A stretch of 41,614 bases of DNA from Armatimonadota bacterium (lineage in GTDB: Bacteria > Armatimonadota > UBA5829 > DSUL01): positions 1 through 41,614 of the forward strand of contig JADLDK010000034.1 in the NCBI GenBank assembly GCA_020846715.1. Direction: 5' to 3'. The notes under the pieces are model-generated. The model did no database searches and had not been told where the DNA came from. It saw nothing but the letters and a program-made list of their open reading frames with translations. The position numbers and the translations under genes are program-made. Shown piece by piece: positions 32,330-38,963 of the stretch (its first letter is position 1; every line of letters begins with the position of its first letter).

Positions 32330-33426
32330 GTCAAACGCAAGTCCTCATAGATGGCGTTGTTGATATTGCGCTGGCGTTTCTGGTGCGCAGGCTCTCCGGG
32401 CATTCCATTGCAAACCCATGCGACAACCAGACTGCGCTGTGGGTCACAGAACGCGCATGAAGACTGTGATCCGCTGTGGCCAAAAGTTCGCCGAGAGGCA
32501 TAGCGCCCATAGCCATAAGGCACTGTCTCTTCTCCGTAGAATGCGCTGTTGATAATAAACCCCAGACCCCAGTCCATGGTGTGCCGGAATGTCTCGTCGT
32601 ACATCGCTGTGCGGTGGCGCGCGGAGATTGCTTCGGCCGTCTGTTGACTGATGAGACGCATTTTGTCTGTCTGTCCATGTCCGAGCAGCATCTCATAGAA
32701 GCGCGCAAGTTCCTGGATGGGTCCACGAGCGCTGGCTCCAGGGCTTACTAATGCTCTGCCTTCCTGCGATTCTCTCTCAAGAGGTTCCGGTTTACCTCGT
32801 GCTGTTACCATCATAGTGCCCAGTCTCTCGCCCAGCGCTTCCTCTTGTCTTGCGTTCAGTGCAAATGATGTATCAGCCATTTCAAGCGGCTCCAGAATGA
32901 GTTCTGTAACCGCTCGCTCAAAGCTCTGTCCAGTAAGTCTCTGGACAACCTCTCCCAGAACAAACCAGCTTGATGATGGGTGATAGCCGGCTCGTTCACC
33001 TGGAATCCAGCCTTCCTCAAGCGGGGCGTGAGCGATTCTCTGCAGAGTCGCAGACCAGGAACTGGCTGCTCCGCCCGCATCCGCAAAACGAAATCCGCCT
33101 GTGTGGGTCAGAATGTGGCGGATGGTGACGCTGCCCTTGCCGTTGCTGCCAAACTCGGGAATGAAATGTTGAACGGTATCGTCGAGCTTCAGGAGTCCTT
33201 CTTCCCAGAGCCGAGCGATTGCCACTGCAGTCAGAGGCTTACCGGCAGACATCCACAGCATAGTTGTCCCGGAAGTCATTGGCGCCTCAGGCGCTGCCTT
33301 GCCCATACCGAAGTCTGCACACACTTCTTTATTAAGTGAAGCGTACACCTGTGCTCCGATATGAAGCCCGCTGAGCATTCCCTCTTCGATGACAGCGCGC
33401 GTGCGCTCCATTGGAAAGTCTGCCAT
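32326..33426 (-). CDS. Serine hydrolase of the class C beta-lactamase / PBP-like family
   Basis: A 366-residue protein of the beta-lactamase-fold serine hydrolases. These include esterases, D-aminopeptidases and class C enzymes. It has the nucleophile motif SAGKPL (Ser-x-x-Lys), YHPSSSW (the Tyr of the Tyr-x-Asn/Ser motif), HTGGFRF and the C-terminal triad FGHSGSQSS (His-Ser-Gly). There is no signal peptide, which argues against a periplasmic beta-lactamase. ATG 33426 (MADFPMERTR) is preferred; the frame extends to 33555, but that would overlap the ribosome-binding site of the divergent neighbour. It is the first gene of a pair with the acetyltransferase. Confidence 0.85.
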   Translation of the reverse strand: MADFPMERTRAVIEEGMLSGLHIGAQVYASLNKEVCADFGMGKAAPEAPMTSGTTMLWMSAGKPLTAVAIARLWEEGLLKLDDTVQHFIPEFGSNGKGSVTIRHILTHTGGFRFADAGGAASSWSATLQRIAHAPLEEGWIPGERAGYHPSSSWFVLGEVVQRLTGQSFERAVTELILEPLEMADTSFALNARQEEALGERLGTMMVTARGKPEPLERESQEGRALVSPGASARGPIQELARFYEMLLGHGQTDKMRLISQQTAEAISARHRTAMYDETFRHTMDWGLGFIINSAFYGEETVPYGYGRYASRRTFGHSGSQSSCAFCDPQRSLVVAWVCNGMPGEPAHQKRQRNINNAIYEDLRLT

Positions 33427-33535
33427 TTCGCCAACGAGTATGCGTGGAAGGAGGCTTGCTTCGCCAGATACGTTCCATATTGCTTGATTGGTGTCTGTAC
33501 GGGTAAAGCTATGCCGGACAAAGGAGGACTCGTCT

Positions 33536-34159
33536 ATGCCAGAACCCGAAGGCACAGCAAAATACCTCGGAGAAATCGCTCCGGGAGTTCATCACTTCTC
33601 GATGCTGGACAACCGCATTAATGCGCAGAGTGACAGCTACGTCATAGAAAATGCGTCGAGCGTTGTTTTTGTAGATCCGCTGCCAATGCAGGACTCTGAT
33701 CTGGAGAGACTGGGAAAACCCGGCGCGATTGTCCTGACAGCCTCGTGTCACGAACGCGCGTCGCACCGCTACTCGCAGAAGTATCAGATTCCCATCTGGG
33801 CGCCTGAAGGTGCGGTGGACTTTGAAGATGAGCCTGATAGGTACTACACAGCAGAAACTGCGTTGCCAGCAGGTCTGCAGCCAGTTCATTCACCAGGTCC
33901 GACTGAGGCGCACTACTCACTGTACTTGCCAGAAGGAGTCGGGCTCATCTTCTGTGCGGACCTGTTGACGAATCCCGGGGAAGGCATTCTACATTTTGTG
34001 CCGTCGGAATACCAGGATGCGCCACTGCAGACGCGGGACAGCGTGAGAAACTTGCTGAAGCTGCGCTTTGAGATTCTGTGCCCAAATCACGGAGCGCCTG
34101 TTTTGAAGGATGCCAGGCAAAAGATAACTGAAGCGCTTGGGCGTGACGCCGGGAGTTAG
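33536..34159 (+). CDS. Metallo-beta-lactamase-fold protein with an altered metal site
   Basis: A 207-residue protein with the layout of MBL-fold hydrolases: PGVHHFSM, SVVFVDPLP, then a motif in the HxHxDH position that reads HERASH, then TEAHYSLYLP (third His), FCADLL (bridging Asp) and CPNHGAPV (last His). Two of the usual ligands of motif 2 are replaced: His by Arg, and Asp by Ser. A two-metal site is therefore unlikely, and it may bind one metal or none. AAAGGAGG precedes ATG 33536. It is divergent from the serine hydrolase and not clearly linked to a pathway. Confidence 0.72.
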   Translation: MPEPEGTAKYLGEIAPGVHHFSMLDNRINAQSDSYVIENASSVVFVDPLPMQDSDLERLGKPGAIVLTASCHERASHRYSQKYQIPIWAPEGAVDFEDEPDRYYTAETALPAGLQPVHSPGPTEAHYSLYLPEGVGLIFCADLLTNPGEGILHFVPSEYQDAPLQTRDSVRNLLKLRFEILCPNHGAPVLKDARQKITEALGRDAGS

Positions 34160-34308
34160 CTTTTCGGACTCTAGCTTCGAGGCGTGGCTGGTTTCGATGC
34201 GCTCGCGCGGTGTCCCATAAGCATGTTATCCCGGTGTCGGTTGCTGACTGGCCTTTCGCGGGTAACACAGAGTTGGGATACCAGATTTGACAATACGCGG
34301 GGGCTGCG

Positions 34309-34845
34309 ATGAGCGAGAAGATTGTTGGGCTCTTTCCTGATGAGAAAAAAGGAGAGAAGGCTGTCACCTGGCTGAAAAAGCATGGCGTACGGCTGCGTCA
34401 GATAGAAGTGATCTCTGGGCACAGTTTACAGGCAGAAGGCCAGGACGGAGGTTCTTGGAAAGGCGCAAGTGGAACAGACGGCGCGATGATGGGCGTGGTA
34501 GCAGGTACTGGCCTGGCTTCGGCAGGCGGCGCTTTGCTTGGGATTGCGGCCTCTATTGGCCCAGGAGTTGGGCTTACGGCTTCAGACTCTACGTCAGGAA
34601 CCACCATTGGCGCCGTGGGTGGAGTGCTGGCCGCTTCTGCGGTGGTCGGCTCATCACTCGCCGGAATCGGCCGGTCTCTGGACGGCTGGGGCCTGGATGC
34701 GGGTGAAGCTCAGATGGTTCAGGGGTTCCTGAGTGACCCTGCAACACTTTTCGTTGGAGCGGAGTTGGCAGGGAGCAGCATTGATGGCAAACAGGCGGCG
34801 AAGGCAATAAAACGGCTTGGAGGGAAACCGATCCTCCACGACTGA
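34309..34845 (+). CDS. Glycine-rich stress-type protein (general stress protein-like)
   Basis: A 178-residue protein with a short N-terminal alpha/beta segment (KIVGLFPDEKKGEKAVTWLKKHG, similar to the start of heat-induced YflT-type proteins), a long glycine/alanine-rich hydrophobic middle (about 55-125) resembling glycine-zipper membrane segments, and a C-terminal segment GEAQMVQGFLSDPATLF that recalls the N-terminal half. It has no signal peptide. Proteins of this shape are often stress-induced, but the function is not established. The start ATG follows GGGGGC. A weak inverted repeat (TGTTATCCCG near 34224 with CGGGTAACA near 34258) lies upstream. Confidence 0.6.
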   Translation: MSEKIVGLFPDEKKGEKAVTWLKKHGVRLRQIEVISGHSLQAEGQDGGSWKGASGTDGAMMGVVAGTGLASAGGALLGIAASIGPGVGLTASDSTSGTTIGAVGGVLAASAVVGSSLAGIGRSLDGWGLDAGEAQMVQGFLSDPATLFVGAELAGSSIDGKQAAKAIKRLGGKPILHD

Positions 34846-34952
34846 CCAGCCGTTAAGAGTGTTAGTCGAGGCCGGTCTGCTTCATCTAGGCAGGAAACAC
34901 CTCCAGACAACGCTAACTCACCGTCATCCTCACACTGGAGTGTTTGTTCCGA

Positions 34953-36266
34953 ATGTTCAAGTTTGTCTGCGCTGTTGCATTGACAATACTCTGTCTCACG
35001 CCCGCAGCCACCGAAGTTTTCAGACAGAGTGAGCGGGCTTCCATCGTCGATTACTGGACAGCTCCCGGACGCTATGTGATGAGCTCACCCAATGGCGCAG
35101 AGGAGAATGGCCCATGGGAAGTGCGCCTCACTCCGGAAGCCAGCCGGTGGTTTCATACTTATCGTGGTGCAGTGGGCGCAGCTTCGCTGCCACCCGGGCA
35201 GGCAGAGCATCCTGAAGAAGACACAACGCGCGGTTGGGAGCAGTGGGTAGAGCGCAAGTTAGCTTATGACCGCTGGGAGGCGCAGGCGGACGCCGATCGC
35301 GCGAACGAAGTTTTTGGAGTTCAGCCCAAAGCTGCAGAGATGCCTGCCAGGCCAGGGTCGATTCCGCCTGGATTGCTGAAAGCCGCCGGAAATCCACCAC
35401 CGCTTGCCGCAGCCGTCGCCCGCCGTTGCTATACAGTGACGTTTGATGATGGTGAGTCGCTGGACTACACAACGCACGTGGGTATGCGTGAGCGCTTCGC
35501 CTATTACCGCTTTGACCAGGGCACGGTTTCGATAGGACAGACGCTCAGGAATATGCCTGCGGAGGAGCTGGACGAGCTCTTCGCCGCCTCTGGAATGACT
35601 GACTCCGAGCAACGGATTGCCAGGGCGGTCTCCCGCATGGAGGGCGGTTTTGAGTCTGTCAACACCTATGATACCGGCTATGTGAGTGTCGGCTTTATCC
35701 AGTTCATTACCCAGCGCGATGGGACGCACTCTCTTATGCAGGTGCTGGAGACCGAAAAAGAGCGTTGGCCGGCTGAGTATGCGCGAGATTTCCACCGATT
35801 CGGCATTGAGGTGGGTGTGGACGGTGTCCTTACAGTGGTTGACCCTGAGACGGGAGCGGAGCTCAGCGGCGCAGACGCTGTGAGTAAAGTAATTGATGAC
35901 AAGCGCTTGATTGCTGTCTTTCAGCGCGCAGGGCGGCACAGTGTCCCGTTTCGCGCCGCTCAGATATTGGTGGCAAAGGCCGCCTACTGGCCCACTGAAG
36001 ATACCTTTTCCTTCTGGGTTAACGGTAGAAAGATCGAGGGAAAGGTGAGTGATGTCATTCACTCAGAGGCCGGAATTGCGACACTGTTTGACCGAAAAGT
36101 CAACCGGGGCAACATTAACCCCTTTGCAGAGGTGCTTCAGAAGACTATGGAAACAAACGGCTTGACATCACTCGAAGAAGCTGCAAGTCACGAGCGTGAG
36201 ATTGTCAGCCAACTTGCGTACCGCGAAGATTTTCTCAAAAACTCCGAACTCTCACAGCCGGACTAG
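34953..36266 (+). CDS. Secreted lysozyme-like protein (putative)
   Basis: A 437-residue protein with a signal peptide (about 1-20, ending PAATEV), a charged, proline-rich linker, and a C-terminal domain (about 210-400). There ARAVSRMEGGFESVNTYD and GYVSVGFIQFI resemble the helix-plus-beta active site of lysozyme-like fold enzymes, where the Glu of RMEGG would be catalytic. Cell-wall or glycan cleavage is therefore suggested but unproven. ATG 34953 is chosen (GGAG 12 bases upstream); an in-frame TTG at 34944 is too close to that site. Preceded by about 100 bases without a clear promoter, it stands alone on the plus strand. Confidence 0.55.
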   Translation: MFKFVCAVALTILCLTPAATEVFRQSERASIVDYWTAPGRYVMSSPNGAEENGPWEVRLTPEASRWFHTYRGAVGAASLPPGQAEHPEEDTTRGWEQWVERKLAYDRWEAQADADRANEVFGVQPKAAEMPARPGSIPPGLLKAAGNPPPLAAAVARRCYTVTFDDGESLDYTTHVGMRERFAYYRFDQGTVSIGQTLRNMPAEELDELFAASGMTDSEQRIARAVSRMEGGFESVNTYDTGYVSVGFIQFITQRDGTHSLMQVLETEKERWPAEYARDFHRFGIEVGVDGVLTVVDPETGAELSGADAVSKVIDDKRLIAVFQRAGRHSVPFRAAQILVAKAAYWPTEDTFSFWVNGRKIEGKVSDVIHSEAGIATLFDRKVNRGNINPFAEVLQKTMETNGLTSLEEAASHEREIVSQLAYREDFLKNSELSQPD

Positions 36267-36346
36267 AATCCCGCAAAAGACAACGACTTACGGCGGAGCC
36301 GTTGACGATTGCGGACGTCACCGATACTGAGCAACAGCAGTCTTTC

Positions 36347-36625
36347 TCAGAGGCCGGAAAGCTCATTGACGCTCTCCCGCTCGTCCGACCGGTCGATACC
36401 GAGTGCTTCATAGAGGCTGCAATGTCCGCTCTTTCCTCTGAGTACAAGCATGCCGCCAAGCGCGGCGATGGCAAGGCCGCTCAATGAGCGCCGGCTCAGT
36501 CCCCACAGCGCGATCAGGCTGCCACCAATAACGGAAGCTGCGCGCTCCGGGCTGCTGATGTTGATGTGGTCAAGGGAGAACTCTTCGCAGAGTGAGCGAA
36601 GGGAATTCTGAAACGATGTTGTCAC
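36347..36625 (-). CDS. Small YgaP-like (DUF2892) membrane protein
   Basis: A 92-residue protein with two hydrophobic helices in the region INISSPERAASVIGGSLIALWG and LAIAALGGMLVLRG, followed by SGHCSLYEALGI. This is the YgaP/DUF2892 transmembrane pattern, which also occurs as the N-terminal part of SRPBCC cyclase/dehydrase-like proteins; here it stands alone. GTG 36625 has a perfect AGGAGG 6 bases upstream, so the longer frame beginning at 36733 is rejected. It is antisense-flanked by two plus-strand genes. The Cys of GHC may be redox-active, though that is a guess. Confidence 0.72.
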   Translation of the reverse strand: MTTSFQNSLRSLCEEFSLDHINISSPERAASVIGGSLIALWGLSRRSLSGLAIAALGGMLVLRGKSGHCSLYEALGIDRSDERESVNELSGL

Positions 36626-36775
36626 GAATGCCTCCTGTCGCAAGCAAGCGAAAGCCATTTTCGATACCATCTGCCATAATAGTGTTCCCATTTTCAGTTC
36701 AGTTCGACAGTTTCTTATACTTGGCTGCAGCACTTTTCAGCGGCGCCGTAGAACGTTTTCTCGAGGAGGATTTCC

Positions 36776-37495
36776 ATGTCAAAAGCTTTTCTGATCGTGG
36801 CAGCCTGTCTTCTGACAGCATCTATGCCGGCAGCTTCGCAGACGGCTGCCACCAGGGCAGATCTGCGAGTGATCACTGTAAGCGGGCAGGGTGAAGTTAT
36901 GGCCACGCCTGACAGGGCATCCATCCAGCTCGGAGCGACGGCCCAGACACAAGACGCAGCAGGCGCGCAGAGGCAGGTCAACAAGATTGTCCAGAAGATT
37001 CTCGAGGGTGTAAAGGGACTGGGGATTCCTGCGTCCAGTATTACGACGACTGGCATAAGCCTTTCACCTGTCTATTCAGATAAACGCGGTCAAGATACGC
37101 CGTCGGAGCCCAGCATCGTGGGCTATCGCGCCAATAATACGGTACGTGTCCAGCTTGACGATCTCTCCAAAGTGGGAGCTGTGATTGATGCAGGAGTTGA
37201 AGCGGGCGCGAACACTATTCAAGATTTGTCGTTCGATCTCAAGGATGACACCGCGCAGCGCCAGGAAGCTTTGAAGCTGGCTGTTCGCACCGCTCAGAGC
37301 AAGGCTCAGGCCATAGCGGAGGCTCTGAATGTCAAGCTGGGCCGGGTGCAGGATGTTTCTGAGAGTGGCGTTTCGGTAATTCGGCCGTTCGCTCAGGAGC
37401 GCTACATGGCGGCGGCTGCCGCAGCGCCTGTTGAACCTGGACAACTGCGTGTGCAGGCTTCCGTTACCATTAACTATCTGATATCTGATAAGTGA
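36776..37495 (+). CDS. SIMPL (DUF541, YggE-like) exported protein
   Basis: A 239-residue protein with a signal peptide (about 1-22, ending PAASQT) and one SIMPL domain: ITVSGQGEVMATPDRASIQLG at its start, GIPASSITTTGISLSPVY in the middle, VGYRANNTVRVQL and the C-terminal VQASVTINYLI. E. coli YggE of this family lowers oxidative stress by an unclear mechanism. AGGAGG stands 6 bases before the ATG, one of the best ribosome-binding sites in the window, suggesting strong expression. It lies just upstream of the pseudopilin leader. Confidence 0.88.
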   Translation: MSKAFLIVAACLLTASMPAASQTAATRADLRVITVSGQGEVMATPDRASIQLGATAQTQDAAGAQRQVNKIVQKILEGVKGLGIPASSITTTGISLSPVYSDKRGQDTPSEPSIVGYRANNTVRVQLDDLSKVGAVIDAGVEAGANTIQDLSFDLKDDTAQRQEALKLAVRTAQSKAQAIAEALNVKLGRVQDVSESGVSVIRPFAQERYMAAAAAAPVEPGQLRVQASVTINYLISDK

Positions 37496-37599
37496 GTAGT
37501 CACTCCGAATAGACTGGCTGCAAACTACCGCGGAAGTCAACAGCTCCGGCCGGGTGCTCTGTTGCTCGTACCCGCATGAGAAATCTTTGCGCGTAACCG

Positions 37600-37629
37600 T
37601 TTCCATTTTCGTGTCTGTCGCATTATAAT
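37600..37629 (+). promoter_or_regulatory. Promoter of the pseudopilin gene
   Basis: A perfect TATAAT (37624-37629) follows a weak -35 (TTTCCA, 37600-37605) at 18 bases. The predicted start near 37636 leaves a leader of about 168 bases. Confidence 0.5.
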
Positions 37630-37653
37630 ACAGACATATTCTTGCTCAGGTCT

Positions 37654-37745
37654 CTGCCAGAACTGACCCGCTCCGAGTGCAATTCGCAGTGGGCTCGGCT
37701 CCCAAATCTTCAGAGGGTGGTCTGGAAGCATCGGTCTTCTGGCAG
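37654..37745 (+). ncRNA. Candidate structured 5' leader RNA element
   Basis: CTGCCAGAA (37654-37662) and TTCTGGCAG (37737-37745) form a perfect 9-pair closing helix around a stretch with further pairing: GACC (37665-37668) with GGTC (37719-37722), and CCGAG (37673-37677) with CTCGG (37694-37698) around a TGC-aattc-GCA hairpin. A closed, branched structure 58 bases before the start codon suggests a cis-regulatory RNA. It does not match a class I know and may be specific to this lineage. Confidence 0.35.
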
Positions 37746-37803
37746 TGGACATTGTCGCTGGGTCAATGCCGCCCGTTTTACTATGCTGTAAAGGAGAGAA
37801 TGC

Positions 37804-38598
37804 ATGCGTCTTTCCGCTATTCAGGATGAGCCGCGAAATCAGGCTTCAAGTCTAAAGAGTCGTGGAGGTTCACGCGGCGCTGGATTCACGCTCATTGAGT
37901 TGCTGGTGGTTATTGCGATCATCGCGATTCTTGCCGCAATTCTATTTCCCGTGTTTGTCACCGCCCGTGAGCGAAGCCGCAAAGCCGTTTGCGTAAGCAA
38001 CATGAAACAAATCGGGGTGCAGTTCGCAATGTACAGCGACGATAACCGCGGCTTCATGCCGCTCGGGCGCGACCCCAGCGACGGCATGAATGTCCAATCT
38101 CCAATTCCTGTTATCTGGGAGGCCATGTTGCCCTATGCCAAGACCAAAGAACACTGGCGCTGCAAGAGTGACACAGGCTACTACTCAAGAATCAGCTTCC
38201 AGGAGAATGGCCGAACCTATACGGTCGGCGTGGATATTCCTCTACGCAAACCACTGTGGAAGTACACCGGCGGAGGTTCTTACTGGTTCAACTCTCGTCT
38301 TGGAGTTGTAAATGTTCCTGGTGGGCACAAAAAGGCTGCTACCTACACAGGGAAGATCGAATCTCTCACCTCTCCAGCCATGATGCCAGTGATGTACGAG
38401 CCCGGAGATTTTCACGTCCCCGAAGCTGCGCTTGTTGCGGAGAGAGTCGGCGGGCGAGGCACCACTGAGTTTTTACAGAAGGCCCGCTATCTGGTGCTGT
38501 TTGGAGACTGGCACGTGCAGGAGGTCTCTGGACTGGACTGGGGCTCCAAATACTACGAGCCGGCCACAACACTGCAGTGCGGCGGATACCCACCGTAA
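37804..38598 (+). CDS. Type IV pilin-like / DUF1559-type protein with class III signal
   Basis: A 264-residue protein with an N-terminal class III (prepilin) signal: a basic leader, then [20 protein letters not shown] (around residues 27-46), where prepilin peptidase would cut after Gly27, with Glu at +5. The rest is a hydrophilic domain with [17 protein letters not shown], typical of the DUF1559-type pseudopilins that are abundant in Armatimonadota and Planctomycetes, and C-terminal FGDWHV. It probably ends up in the envelope as a minor pseudopilin-like protein; a function in adhesion or secretion is not shown. AAAGGAGAG precedes the ATG. Confidence 0.92.
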   Translation: MRLSAIQDEPRNQASSLKSRGGSRGAGFTLIELLVVIAIIAILAAILFPVFVTARERSRKAVCVSNMKQIGVQFAMYSDDNRGFMPLGRDPSDGMNVQSPIPVIWEAMLPYAKTKEHWRCKSDTGYYSRISFQENGRTYTVGVDIPLRKPLWKYTGGGSYWFNSRLGVVNVPGGHKKAATYTGKIESLTSPAMMPVMYEPGDFHVPEAALVAERVGGRGTTEFLQKARYLVLFGDWHVQEVSGLDWGSKYYEPATTLQCGGYPP

Positions 38599-38963
38599 AC
38601 TCCAAGCGCGCTTCTCCCGAACGTCGCCGTTGCTAAGATAACGCTCACCACCCGTAAGCTCTCTTCTTGCCGTGTGGTTGATGCGCTGAAAGATACGTAG
38701 CGGTGCTGCCGACAGGGACGCACCTCCTTTTTGCCCCCTTCTGCGATCTCTTAAAGAGCCATTCACCGCCAATCAAAATACCGTCAAGGTCTTCTGCCGC
38801 ACGATTGGTCTGATTTTGATCTTGACAACCTGCGAATGGGCTGTGTTATCATCCACCTGCTGGCTGTGCGTATTGCCGGGTTACACGAACAAATACCAGG
38901 CTTTCCCGTGAAAGAGGAGTAGTTAGCGCAGCCGTATGTGTCCTTGGAGTTCGGAGGGTGAAG
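38599..38963. other. Intergenic region before the beta-helix gene
   Basis: About 365 bases without a convincing gene. It holds inverted repeats (GTCAAG near 38787 with CTTGAC near 38821; AATCAAAAT with ATTTTGAT just inside) and the promoter at 38822. I see no terminator after the pseudopilin gene. Confidence 0.5.
38822..38851 (+). promoter_or_regulatory. Promoter of the beta-helix gene
   Basis: A perfect -35 TTGACA (38822-38827) is followed at 18 bases by TTATCA, or at 16 bases by TGTTAT. The expected start near 38857 gives a leader of about 100 bases, ending in GGAGG before GTG 38964. Confidence 0.5.

Larger units (their letters stand above)
37496..37803. other. Intergenic region and leader before the pseudopilin gene
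   Basis: About 308 bases without a gene. The left part has no recognised signal. The right part has a promoter (37600-37629) and a leader that can fold into a closed multi-stem RNA. It ends with AAAGGAGAG before the ATG at 37804. Confidence 0.55.

Noticed and set aside
36302..36487. Plus-strand 61-residue frame
   Set aside because: Antisense to the YgaP-like gene, which has a strong ribosome-binding site and family pattern on the minus strand.
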